Below the pieces are notes generated by a model. The model was not told where the DNA came from, did no database searches, and worked only from the letters and a program-made list of their open reading frames with translations. Shown here piece by piece: positions 25,209-33,525 of a DNA stretch of 64,000 bases (position 1 is the stretch's first letter; each line of letters starts with the position of its first letter). The stretch lies in NCBI GenBank assembly GCA_035555855.1, contig DATMGD010000004.1, positions 62,001 through 126,000 on the forward strand, given 5' to 3'. Source of the DNA: Palsa-892 sp035555855. Its GTDB lineage: Bacteria; Pseudomonadota; Alphaproteobacteria; Rhizobiales; Xanthobacteraceae. Made by a program: the position numbers and the translations under genes.

Positions 25209-26903
25209 ATGACTTGGTTCGGCAATCTTCGTATTCGCTGGAAGGTTCTGCTTGCGCCGGCTTTTCTGATTTTGGTGCTGATCGGGGTTGGCACATATGT
25301 GCTGAAAACCCAGTGGGAAAATCAAGCGACGTTGCAGCGGTTGATGAACGGGCCGGTGCGAGTCGCCGAAGCCGTCACCGATTTCAACACGAATGCCTGG
25401 GCGGTGCAGACGCGTCTTTATCATCTGGCGTCGATCGCTATGAACGAAACCGCCCGCGACGATCTGGAAGCGATCTCGGATCAAGCCGAGTCGAGCCTGA
25501 TCGATCTTTCGGCCAAGCTGCTCGCGCTCGAACCGCTCAACAACGGCAACACCGCCGAGGCGATGGGGAAATTGACGGACGCCGTCAACAAATTCTCCAA
25601 GCAGGCCAGCGTCATTCTGCAAATCGTGAAAACCGATCCGGGTTCCGTGTCCGCGACGCTCGCGTCCGCGCAGCGCAACTTCAAGGAGATCGGCGAGCAG
25701 ACCGAATTTCTGAGCCAGCTCAGCAAGCAGGAGCGCGACCGCAGCGTCGTCAGCGTTGACGCGCGGCTCGACGAGCAGGGCGTTTTGCTGCGGATCATCA
25801 TGGCGATTGCCGTGCTGGTCGGCTGCGCCGTTTCGTTTCTGGTGAGCCGCGCAATCACCAAGCCGATCACGTTGATTTCCGACGCGATCCAAAAGATCGC
25901 CGGCGGCGATTTTGAAGTCGCTGTGCCCGCGACCGGCCAGCGCGACGAGGTCGGTATGATTTCCGGCGCCGTCGTGTCGCTGCGGGAATCGAGCCGCGAA
26001 GCGGCAAGGCTCCGGCACCAGCAGGAAAGCATCAAGGAAGAAGCCGAGGCCGAGCGCCGCGCCGCGCGCGAAATGCTCGCCGCCGACTTCGAACATCAGA
26101 TGAAGGGCGTTATGGAAGCTGTCGCCGAGGCGACGCGCCTCGTCAGCGAGAACGCCGGCAATGTCGCGACGATCGCGACGCAGGCGGGCTCGCGCACTTC
26201 GGCCGTGGCGGACGCCGCACAGGCGGCCTCTTCCGGCGCCGAACTGATCGCGGCATCGTCGGAGGAGATGTCCTCGTCGATCGCCGAAATCTCGCGCCAG
26301 GTCGGCATCGCACGCGACTTCTCGAGCGAAGCGGTCGAGCATGCCGGCGGCTCCAGCAACATCATCAGGAGCCTCGCCGAGTCGGCGCAGCGCATCACCG
26401 ACGTCGTGAAGCTCATCAGCGACATCGCCGAGCAGACCAACCTTCTGGCGCTCAACGCTACCATCGAGGCGGCGCGCGCAGGCGAAGCCGGGCGCGGTTT
26501 TGCCGTCGTCGCTTCGGAAGTGAAGGTGCTTGCCGCGCAAACCGCCAAGGCGACCGGCGAAATTCACGCCCAGGTCGCCTCGATTCAGACCGCGACCTCG
26601 GAAGCGGTCAAATCGACCGAGGCCATCGTCGGCGACATCTCGAAGATCTCGGAAATCACCATGGCGATCGCCTCGGCGGTCGAGGAGCAGGATGCCGTCA
26701 CCCGTGACATCGCTTCCAGCATCGAGAGTTCCTCGAACTCGTCGCGGCAGGTGACCTCCGATATCGGCGAACTCGATACTGCCGTCGCCGCCACCGGCAA
26801 GGCGTCACGCGACATGCTGACGGCCGTGAAAATGCTCGACGAGCAGGCGAACAACCTCAATGTCGCGGCGGACACGTTCCTGCGCGGCTTACGCGCGGCC
26901 TGA
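25209..26903 (+). CDS. Methyl-accepting chemotaxis protein
   Basis: 564-residue transmembrane chemoreceptor. Membrane helix 1 is at about 14-34, a periplasmic four-helix-type sensor at 35-190, membrane helix 2 at about 193-215, HAMP at 216-270, and the cytoplasmic methyl-accepting hairpin at 300-560. Its tip is EQTNLLALNATIEAARAGEAGRGFAVVASEV (about 405-438), the CheA/CheW contact. The start ATG 25209 puts a basic WFGNLRIRWKVLL before helix 1. There is no C-terminal NWETF-like pentapeptide. No che gene is in the window. The ligand is unknown. Confidence 0.95.
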   Translation: MTWFGNLRIRWKVLLAPAFLILVLIGVGTYVLKTQWENQATLQRLMNGPVRVAEAVTDFNTNAWAVQTRLYHLASIAMNETARDDLEAISDQAESSLIDLSAKLLALEPLNNGNTAEAMGKLTDAVNKFSKQASVILQIVKTDPGSVSATLASAQRNFKEIGEQTEFLSQLSKQERDRSVVSVDARLDEQGVLLRIIMAIAVLVGCAVSFLVSRAITKPITLISDAIQKIAGGDFEVAVPATGQRDEVGMISGAVVSLRESSREAARLRHQQESIKEEAEAERRAAREMLAADFEHQMKGVMEAVAEATRLVSENAGNVATIATQAGSRTSAVADAAQAASSGAELIAASSEEMSSSIAEISRQVGIARDFSSEAVEHAGGSSNIIRSLAESAQRITDVVKLISDIAEQTNLLALNATIEAARAGEAGRGFAVVASEVKVLAAQTAKATGEIHAQVASIQTATSEAVKSTEAIVGDISKISEITMAIASAVEEQDAVTRDIASSIESSSNSSRQVTSDIGELDTAVAATGKASRDMLTAVKMLDEQANNLNVAADTFLRGLRAA

Positions 26904-26913
26904 TCCGATAAAG

Positions 26914-26942
26914 GTGGATGGCGCGTCTAACGCGCCGTCCAC
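26914..26942. terminator. Hairpin between convergent genes
   Basis: GTGGATGGCGCG (26914-26925) pairs with CGCGCCGTCCAC (26931-26942) with one wobble. It follows the chemoreceptor stop by 10 bp and overlaps the end of the cytochrome c gene. There is no T tract, so it may protect mRNA ends rather than terminate by itself. Confidence 0.4.
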
Positions 26943-27436
26943 GCCTTGAAGTCGGCTTCCGAAACGCCGGGCAGCTTTTTCACGAACGCGACGATCTTCC
27001 AGATCTCGTCATCCTTGACCTCGATCGCGGCAAAGCTCGGCATGCCGGTGAACTTCAAGCCGTGCTTCACCACCCAGAAGATTTCGTCCGGCGTGCGCTC
27101 TTTCGCAACCTCCGCGAGATCGGGCGGCGAGGGCGTCATGCCTTCGGAGAATTTCGCCCAGGTCGCGCCCGGTGCCCCGTGGCAGCTGACGCAGCCATGT
27201 TCCGAAAACCCCCTGGCACCGGCCTGCACGATCGCGGGATCGTCGAGCGAAACGGGCGGCTGCTCGGTCGCATGGCGCGAGATCGACGCCATGCGGATCT
27301 TTTCGAGCGACCAGGTGACGATGCCGAGATGCGGATCGTTTGCCGCGACATTGAGAAACCCGCCGAACAAATAAACCGGCACCGCGATCGCGACGACGAT
27401 CGCGAGTGTGCCAATGGCTGTCAGGATTTTGCGCAT
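26927..27436 (-). CDS. Membrane-anchored mono-haem cytochrome c
   Basis: 169-residue class I c-type cytochrome. An N-terminal hydrophobic segment (about 5-28) serves as signal or anchor. The haem site CVSCH is at 82-86, and the probable axial Met is Met132 in LKFTGMPSF. The pattern EIWKIVAFVKKLPGVSEADF is the C-terminal helix of cytochrome cbb3-like and sulfide/alcohol dehydrogenase-associated small cytochromes. The electron partner cannot be told. It stands 22 bp downstream of the hydroxyacid dehydrogenase gene on the same strand, so cotranscription is likely. Confidence 0.88.
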   Translation of the reverse strand: MRKILTAIGTLAIVVAIAVPVYLFGGFLNVAANDPHLGIVTWSLEKIRMASISRHATEQPPVSLDDPAIVQAGARGFSEHGCVSCHGAPGATWAKFSEGMTPSPPDLAEVAKERTPDEIFWVVKHGLKFTGMPSFAAIEVKDDEIWKIVAFVKKLPGVSEADFKAWTAR

Positions 27437-27458
27437 GGTTTCTCCTTTTCGTTGAAAA

Positions 27459-28418
27459 TCAGGCAGGCACGGGGATCACCCGGATCGGCTTGCCGTCGAG
27501 CCAGGCGCGGACGTCCTCGGCCATCTGTGAATAGAAACGGCGATAGCCCTCGGCGGTGACGTAACCGAGATGCGGCGTGATGACGGCGCTCTCGATTTTT
27601 CGCAGCGGATGATCGGGCGCGATCGGCTCGACGTCGAAGACATCGATGCCGGCGCCGGCGATCTTGCGCTCGCGCAGCGCCGCGATCAGCGCCGCTTCGT
27701 CGACGATCGGCCCGCGCGAAGTGTTGATGAGATAAGCCGTGGGCTTCATCAGCGAAAATTCGGCGGCCCCGATAATGCCGCGCGTGCGGTCAGAAAGCTG
27801 CGAATGGATGGTGATGAAATCCGATTGCCGGAACAGCGCCTCCTTCTCGACGCGGGCGGCGCCTGCGGCCGCCGCCTTGTCGGCGGTGAGGTTCTGGCTC
27901 CAGGCAATGACCTTCATGCCGAAGGCATTGCCGATCTTCGCGACGCGCGACCCTAGCTTGCCGAGCCCGAGGATGCCGAGCGTCTTGCCCTCGAGTTCGG
28001 AGCCGAGCGTCGACTGCCACACCGCGCCTGCCTTCAGCCGGGCATGCTCGGCGCCGATCTTGCGCGTCAGCTCCAGCATCAGGCCGAAAGCAAGTTCCGC
28101 CGTCGGCGTGCCGATCGATTCGGTGCCGCAAACGGGAATGCCGCGTCCCGCCGCCGCCTTGATGTCGACGGCTGCATTCCGCATGCCGCTCGTGACGATG
28201 AGCTTGAGGTTGGGCAGCGCCTCGATCGTCGCGCGGTCAAATCGCGTGCGCTCGCGCATCAGGCAAAGGATCGAATAGTCGCGGAGCTTCTCGGCCGTCT
28301 CGCTGCCCAGCGGATCGGTGAATACCGTGATGTCGGCGTCCTTCTCGACCCCCGACCAGTCGGCGAGGGTCAGGGCAATGCGTTGATAGTCGTCCAAAAT
28401 GGCGCAGCGGTGTCGCAT
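27459..28418 (-). CDS. D-2-hydroxyacid dehydrogenase (NAD-binding, SerA/GhrB-like)
   Basis: 319-residue NAD(P)-dependent reductase of 2-oxo acids. The Rossmann motif LGILGLGKLGSRVAKIGNAFG is at about 146-166, followed by the substrate Arg in NTSRGPIVDE, the Glu of DVFDVEPI, and the catalytic His in ITPHLGY. It belongs to a family that reduces glyoxylate, hydroxypyruvate or phosphohydroxypyruvate. It is distinct from the hprA at 34594. ATG 28418 is chosen (GGGA upstream; the family usually begins about here); a start at 28472 would add a poor N-terminus. The substrate is uncertain. Confidence 0.88.
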   Translation of the reverse strand: MRHRCAILDDYQRIALTLADWSGVEKDADITVFTDPLGSETAEKLRDYSILCLMRERTRFDRATIEALPNLKLIVTSGMRNAAVDIKAAAGRGIPVCGTESIGTPTAELAFGLMLELTRKIGAEHARLKAGAVWQSTLGSELEGKTLGILGLGKLGSRVAKIGNAFGMKVIAWSQNLTADKAAAAGAARVEKEALFRQSDFITIHSQLSDRTRGIIGAAEFSLMKPTAYLINTSRGPIVDEAALIAALRERKIAGAGIDVFDVEPIAPDHPLRKIESAVITPHLGYVTAEGYRRFYSQMAEDVRAWLDGKPIRVIPVPA

Positions 28419-28663
28419 GATTGTCCCGTAAATCGTTGAAATCGACCGTTCGCCCGCTATTAGCTGCTGCATGAATTACGCAGGGATTAGACGCGGAAGG
28501 CCCGCACCGGGTTCCCGCCAGCCATGACGGACAGGTTGTTGTATCAAAGCCACATCGGTCAAAAAATGCGGCGAAAGCGTATCCGGCACTGCAATATCGG
28601 ATATGGTGCCGCGGCCTGATCCTTTCCGGGGCAGGGATTTCATAACTTCAGGACGGCTGACTG

Positions 28664-29830
28664 ATGAAAGCCTCCCGTTTGGCGACTCTGGCCGCGGCCG
28701 CGGCACTCTTGCTGTCTTTCGGCAGCATGCCCGTTGCCGCGCAGGCGGCTGCGCCTGAAGGCGTCGAGTCCATCAAGCCGATCGTCGCAGCCCCCGCTGC
28801 CCGCAAGACGAGCCGCGCGCGCGCCAAAACGAGCACCGCGAAGAACGAGGCCCGCGTCTATCTGTTTCGCGGGCTCCTCAATATTTTTTCGATGGGCATG
28901 GACGAGCTTGCCGACAAGATCAAAGCGTCCGGCATTCCGGCGACCGTTTACAATCACACCGAATGGGAAGAGGTCGCGGGCAAGATCGCGGCCGATTACA
29001 AGAACGGCAATCACGCACCGATCGTGCTGATCGGCCATTCGCTCGGCGCCGATGCCGTCATCTTCATGGCCGAAGCGCTCGGCAAACGCGGCGTGCCGGT
29101 TGCGCTCGTCGTGCCGTTCGACGGCACGCAAACGCTGGTCGCGCCGGCCAATGTCGCGCGCGTCATGAACATCACGCAGCGCGATTATGCTTATGCCAGG
29201 CGCGGCGCGGGATTCCGCGGCGAATTGCAGAATATCGATGTCAGCTCGCAAGGCGTCGACCACCTCAATATCGACAAGTCGCCGCGGCTTCACGCCATGG
29301 TGCTGAACAAGATCATCGCCGTCGTGAAGAAAGGCGCGGTGCCCGCCGAATTCGCGGTCATGCCCGGCGAGGCCAAGGAGCGCGAAAAGGAGCGCGAAAA
29401 GGAACACGCCAAGCCCGCGCCGAAGCCGGAAACGGCAAGCTTGCCGGCAGATGCAGCCAAGCCGCACGAAGCAGCCAAGTCGCACGAGGCCGCCGGGCCT
29501 GAAAAGACGGCGGCAAAGCCCGTCGAAAACGCGATTGAAGAAAAGAAATCGGTTGAGAAGCCGGCCGCCGAGACGCCGAAGCCTGTGGCTACCGAAGCCG
29601 CCGTGAGGCCGGTGGAAGCGCCGAAACCCGAGGAAAAACCGGCAGCCGCTACGCCTGCCGCAATGCCGGCGACATCGGCCGCGGTCACTCCGTCAGCGCC
29701 GTCAGCTTCGACGCCGCCCGTCAGCGTGCCTGCCACCGCTGCGCCGCAAGCCGCCAGCGCGCCGGCCGCAAAGCCGGTGGCGCGGCCCGCGACCGAACGC
29801 CTCGAATACGAAAAACTGCCGGGTCAGTAG
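28664..29830 (+). CDS. Secreted alpha/beta-hydrolase-like protein with a long Ala/Pro/Lys-rich tail
   Basis: 388 residues. Signal peptide MKASRLATLAAAAALLLSF...VAAQA, a basic linker, and a compact alpha/beta-hydrolase-like domain (about 65-220) with the nucleophile-elbow motif GHSLGADAV (Ser near 127) and a late His in SQGVDHLNID. Asp in VVPFDGTQT may complete the triad. From about residue 235 to the end the protein is a low-complexity tail with charged repeats (KEREKEREKEHAK) and Ala/Pro-rich blocks, which could span the periplasm or bind the wall. The substrate is unknown. Monocistronic; convergent with the IclR gene. Confidence 0.75.
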   Translation: MKASRLATLAAAAALLLSFGSMPVAAQAAAPEGVESIKPIVAAPAARKTSRARAKTSTAKNEARVYLFRGLLNIFSMGMDELADKIKASGIPATVYNHTEWEEVAGKIAADYKNGNHAPIVLIGHSLGADAVIFMAEALGKRGVPVALVVPFDGTQTLVAPANVARVMNITQRDYAYARRGAGFRGELQNIDVSSQGVDHLNIDKSPRLHAMVLNKIIAVVKKGAVPAEFAVMPGEAKEREKEREKEHAKPAPKPETASLPADAAKPHEAAKSHEAAGPEKTAAKPVENAIEEKKSVEKPAAETPKPVATEAAVRPVEAPKPEEKPAAATPAAMPATSAAVTPSAPSASTPPVSVPATAAPQAASAPAAKPVARPATERLEYEKLPGQ

Positions 29831-29859
29831 AAGCCAGTAGTACGAAGTTCCGGTGAAGA

Positions 29860-29875
29860 GCGGCGCGAGCGCCGC
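29860..29875. terminator. Short GC hairpin between convergent genes
   Basis: GCGGCGC (29860-29866) pairs with GCGCCGC (29869-29875) around a 2-base loop, 30 bp after the hydrolase-like gene and 1 bp before the IclR stop. No T tract follows. Confidence 0.35.
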
Positions 29876-29876
29876 C

Positions 29877-30707
29877 TCACGCTTTCGGAATGTACCCGCC
29901 GATGCCTTCGGTGATTTCGGCGGCGGCGCGTTTCACCATCGGGCCAAGTTCGCCGAGACGCTCGTCGGTGAGCCGCACCGTCGGACCCGAAATCGAAATC
30001 CCGCCCATCACTTCGCCGTGCTCGTTGAACACCGGCGCACCGACGCAGCGCATGCCCTCGGCACGCTCCTCGTCGTCGACGGTCCAGCCGCGCTTGCGCG
30101 ACAGCGCAAGGTCGCGCAGCAGCGCATCGGGATCGATGATGGTGCGCTCGGTGAATTTCGGCATTCCGACGCGATGCAGACGCTGGGCGACCGCTTCGTC
30201 GGTCAGCGTCGAGAGGATCGCCTTGCCGATCGAGGAGGCGTGCAGCGAGCCGCGCGAGCCGGGGCGGTGGAAGGCGCGAATCGATTGGTGGCTTTCCATC
30301 TGCGAGAGGAAGACGACGTAGTCCTCTTTCTCGATGCCGATCGAGATCGTTTCGCCACTGGCTTCCAGCAGGCGGCGAATCACATGACGGCCGACTTCAG
30401 TGAGCTTGCGGTTGCGCAGGAAGGCGGAGCCGACCTTGAAGGCCTTCACGCCGATCAGATAGCTGCCGTGCGCTTCTTCACATTGCACGAAGCCCGCGGC
30501 CTTCAGCGTGGTGAGAATGCGGTGCGCGGTGGAAGGGGCAATGCCGGCGCGCTGCGCGATCGTCGTCAGCGACAGGCCGTCCGCCTCGGCGATGATCGAA
30601 AGCAGCGTCAGGCCGCGGTCGAGCGCCTGAACCGAATGTGAGGTCTGCGGGGCGAGGGCGTCCGTTTCGCCGGCGCCACCCCGGATCAGTTTCGGTCTGC
30701 CCACCAT
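29877..30707 (-). CDS. IclR-family transcriptional regulator of the glyA-sgaA operon
   Basis: 276 residues: winged helix-turn-helix at about 25-85 (SVQALDRGLTLLSIIAEADGLSLTTIAQRAG then STAHRILTTL) and an IclR effector-binding domain (about 100-270) with GSRGSLHASSIGKAILS, KRGWTVDDEE, GMRCVGAPVF and the ending GISISGP. It is divergent from glyA across a 248-bp region with several TGGAA-N5-TTCCA boxes, so it probably controls that operon and itself. IclR proteins next to glyoxylate pathways (E. coli IclR, Paracoccus BhcR) sense glyoxylate or pyruvate; a similar ligand is inferred here. Confidence 0.9.
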   Translation of the reverse strand: MVGRPKLIRGGAGETDALAPQTSHSVQALDRGLTLLSIIAEADGLSLTTIAQRAGIAPSTAHRILTTLKAAGFVQCEEAHGSYLIGVKAFKVGSAFLRNRKLTEVGRHVIRRLLEASGETISIGIEKEDYVVFLSQMESHQSIRAFHRPGSRGSLHASSIGKAILSTLTDEAVAQRLHRVGMPKFTERTIIDPDALLRDLALSRKRGWTVDDEERAEGMRCVGAPVFNEHGEVMGGISISGPTVRLTDERLGELGPMVKRAAAEITEGIGGYIPKA

Positions 30708-30770
30708 CGTTTACCTCCATCTCAAGTTTTTTCAGCCTTCGTAGCACAAAGATTAGCACGAGAGACGAAA

Positions 30771-30894
30771 TGGACTTGCATTCCGCAATAGATTATGGAA
30801 AATCATTCCACTTGACGGAAAACAAGGAGTTATCGAAGAAAACAAGCGATATATGCACTGGAATACCACTTTATAAAAATGAAAAATAATTCCA
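30771..30894. promoter_or_regulatory. Cluster of IclR-type operator boxes
   Basis: Three 15-bp boxes of the form TGGAA-N5-TTCCA: TGGACTTGCATTCCG (30771-30785), TGGAAAATCATTCCA (30796-30810, perfect arms) and TGAAAAATAATTCCA (30880-30894). A half box TGGAATACC lies at 30859. The pattern resembles the E. coli IclR consensus TGGAAATNATTTCCA. The boxes sit between the iclR-type gene and glyA in unusually AT-rich DNA that should contain both promoters. Confidence 0.6.
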
Positions 30895-30955
30895 TTGCAT
30901 AACAAGTAAGACCTGAAATACGTTATGCCAGATCGAAACTAGGGAGACGACCGGG

Positions 30956-32260
30956 GTGACTTCAGCAAGTGCAAAGTTAAAGGCGGGCGCGGATTCGTTT
31001 TTTGCCGCGAACCTCGCCGAGTCGGACGCGGATCTTGCGGGCGCGATCAATCGCGAACTGCACCGTCAGCAGAATGAAATCGAGCTGATCGCGTCGGAAA
31101 ACATCGTGAGCCGCGCCGTTCTCGAGGCCGCAGGCTCCGTCCTCACCAACAAATATGCCGAAGGCTATCCCGGCAAGCGTTACTACGGCGGCTGCCAGTT
31201 CGTGGACGAAGCCGAGACGCTCGCCATCGAGCGCGCCAAGCAGCTTTTCAACTGCGGCTTCGTCAATGTGCAGCCGAGTTCCGGCAGCCAGGCCAACCAG
31301 TCGGTGTTCCTTGCGCTCGCCAAGCCCGGCGATTCGATCCTCGGTCTTTCGCTCGCCGCCGGCGGCCATCTCACGCATGGCGCGCCGCCGAACCTCTCCG
31401 GCAAATGGTTCAACGCGCATCATTACGGCGTGAGCCGCGACGATCAGCGCATCGACATGAATGAAGTCGCGGCGCTCGCCCGCGAGCACAAGCCGAAGAT
31501 CATCATTGCCGGCGGCTCGGCCTATCCGCGCGTCATCGACTTTGCCGCCTTCCGCAAGATCGCCGATGAAGTCGGCGCCTTCCTGATGGTGGACATGGCG
31601 CACTTCGCCGGTCTTGTCGCGGGCGGCGTGCATCCCAATCCGCTGCCGCACGCGCATGTCGTCACCACGACGACGCACAAGACACTGCGCGGCCCGCGCG
31701 GCGGCATGGTGCTCACCAACCACGAAGACATCGCCAAGAAGATCAACTCGGCCGTCTTCCCCGGCCTCCAGGGCGGACCGCTCATGCACATCATCGCCGG
31801 CAAGGCCGCGGCCTTCGGCGAGGCGCTGCGCCCCGGCTTCAAGCTCTACGCGCGCTCGGTCATCGACAACTGCAAGGTCATGGGCGAGACGCTGCTCGAA
31901 GCGGGCTACGATCTCGTGACGCGTGGCACCGACACGCATCTCATCCTCGTCGATATGCGTCCGAAGAAGTTGACCGGCGATCGCGCCGAGAAGGCACTCG
32001 GCCGCGCGCACATCACCTGCAACAAGAACGGCGTGCCGTTCGATCCCGAGAAGCCGACTGTAACCTCCGGCATTCGGCTTGGATCGGCGGCCGGTACGAC
32101 CCGCGGTTTCGGCATCGCCGAATTCCGCGAGGTTGGCCGCATGATCGTCGAAGTGCTCGACGGTCTCGCCAAAAACGGCGAGGCGGGCAACGCCGCAGTG
32201 GAAGCCGCCGTGAAAGCGCGCGCGATAGGGCTCTGCGAGAGGTTTCCGATCTACGCCTGA
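30956..32260 (+). CDS. glyA: Serine hydroxymethyltransferase
   Basis: 434-residue PLP enzyme: serine + tetrahydrofolate to and from glycine + methylene-tetrahydrofolate. Motifs are LIASENIVSRAVLEA, YAEGYPGKRYYGGC, the substrate pocket, and PLP-Lys in VVTTTTHKTLRGPRGG (about residue 240). It starts at GTG 30956 with GGGAGACG upstream. It is the first gene of the operon with serine-glyoxylate aminotransferase and hydroxypyruvate reductase, so its role here is probably glycine-to-serine conversion in a serine-cycle-like pathway. A second housekeeping glyA elsewhere in the genome is possible. Confidence 0.97.
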   Translation: MTSASAKLKAGADSFFAANLAESDADLAGAINRELHRQQNEIELIASENIVSRAVLEAAGSVLTNKYAEGYPGKRYYGGCQFVDEAETLAIERAKQLFNCGFVNVQPSSGSQANQSVFLALAKPGDSILGLSLAAGGHLTHGAPPNLSGKWFNAHHYGVSRDDQRIDMNEVAALAREHKPKIIIAGGSAYPRVIDFAAFRKIADEVGAFLMVDMAHFAGLVAGGVHPNPLPHAHVVTTTTHKTLRGPRGGMVLTNHEDIAKKINSAVFPGLQGGPLMHIIAGKAAAFGEALRPGFKLYARSVIDNCKVMGETLLEAGYDLVTRGTDTHLILVDMRPKKLTGDRAEKALGRAHITCNKNGVPFDPEKPTVTSGIRLGSAAGTTRGFGIAEFREVGRMIVEVLDGLAKNGEAGNAAVEAAVKARAIGLCERFPIYA

Positions 32261-32319
32261 GCGGCGGCCCCAATTCGATCTTCATGAATTCGAACAGCTA
32301 AATTTTTGGGAGAAACAAA

Positions 32320-33513
32320 ATGTCTGGATTTCACGGTCTCTTCACCCCCGGCCCCACGAACATGCCGTTCCCGGTCCGGCAGGCGATGGACGTTCCGATG
32401 GAAGACATCCGGGCGCCGGATTTCCCGAACTTCACGCTGCCGCTGTTTCAGGATTTGAAAAAGGCCTTCAAGACCGAAAAAGGTCAGGTCTTCATGTTCC
32501 CGTCCTCCGGGACGGGTGGTTGGGAGGCCGCGATCACGAACACCTTGTCCCCCGGTGATAAGGTTCTGATCGCGGTCTTCGGCCAATTTTCGCACTTGTG
32601 GGCGGATCTTTGCCGCCGCAAGGGCCTCAACGTCGAAGCGATGGAATGCGAGTGGGGCGAGGGCTTCCCGGTCGAACTCGCGGCCGAAAAGCTCGCCGCC
32701 GACAAGAGCCACGAAATCAAGGCCGTACTCGTCTGCCACAACGAAACGACGACCGGCGTCACCAGCGATCTTGGCGGTGTCCGCAAGGCGCTCGACGCCG
32801 CGAAGCACCCGGCGCTCCTGATGGCCGACGGCATCAGCTCGATCGCCTCGATCGATTTCCGCATGGACGAGTGGGGCGTCGATTGCGCGGTCGCGGGCTC
32901 GCAGAAGGGCTTCATGCTGCCGACGGGCCTTGCCATCGTCGCGGTGAGCCAGAAGGCGCTCGAAGCGCACAAGTCGGCGAAGCTGACACGCTGCTTCTTC
33001 GACTTCGCCGACATGATGCGCACCAACAAAGACGGCTACTTCCCGTACACGCCGGCAACGACGTTGATGCGCGGCCTGCGCGCCTCGCTCGACATGCTGT
33101 TTGCGGAAGGCCTCGATAATGTCTTCGCGCGTCACCATCGCATCGCTGAAGGCGTGCGCCAGGGCGTTGCGGCCTGGGGCCTCTCGCTCTGCGCCAAAGC
33201 GCCGAAGTGGCACTCCGACACGGTCTCGACCGTGATGGTACCGAAGGGCTTCAACAGCGAAGACGTCGTGAAGACCGCTTACTATCGCTACAAGATGTCG
33301 CTCGGCCTTGGCCTCTCCAAGATCGCCGGCAAGGGCTATCGCATCGGGCATCTCGGCTTCTTCAACGAGATCATGGCGCTCCAGGCGCTCGCTGGTGCCG
33401 AGATGGCGATGATGGATGCCGGCATTCCGATCGTGGCCGGCTCGGGTGTCGCGGCGGCACAGCTGCACTTCCGCAAGTCCGCGCCGCAAATTCAACTCGC
33501 CAAGGTTGCCTAA
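32320..33513 (+). CDS. sgaA: Serine-glyoxylate aminotransferase
   Basis: 397-residue class V PLP aminotransferase: serine + glyoxylate to hydroxypyruvate + glycine, the entry step of the serine cycle. The pattern HGLFTPGPTNMPFPVRQAMDVPMEDIRAPDF is typical for SgaA. Further motifs are FPSSGTGGWEAAITNTLSPGDKVL, HNETTTGV, the PLP Lys in AVAGSQKGFMLPTG (about 200), and RIGHLGFFNE near the end. GGGAGAAACAAA precedes the ATG. Aspartate-glyoxylate (BhcA) activity is the main alternative, since the families are close. Its neighbours glyA and hprA supply the steps on either side. Confidence 0.93.
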   Translation: MSGFHGLFTPGPTNMPFPVRQAMDVPMEDIRAPDFPNFTLPLFQDLKKAFKTEKGQVFMFPSSGTGGWEAAITNTLSPGDKVLIAVFGQFSHLWADLCRRKGLNVEAMECEWGEGFPVELAAEKLAADKSHEIKAVLVCHNETTTGVTSDLGGVRKALDAAKHPALLMADGISSIASIDFRMDEWGVDCAVAGSQKGFMLPTGLAIVAVSQKALEAHKSAKLTRCFFDFADMMRTNKDGYFPYTPATTLMRGLRASLDMLFAEGLDNVFARHHRIAEGVRQGVAAWGLSLCAKAPKWHSDTVSTVMVPKGFNSEDVVKTAYYRYKMSLGLGLSKIAGKGYRIGHLGFFNEIMALQALAGAEMAMMDAGIPIVAGSGVAAAQLHFRKSAPQIQLAKVA

Positions 33514-33525
33514 GGAGCACCGCCC

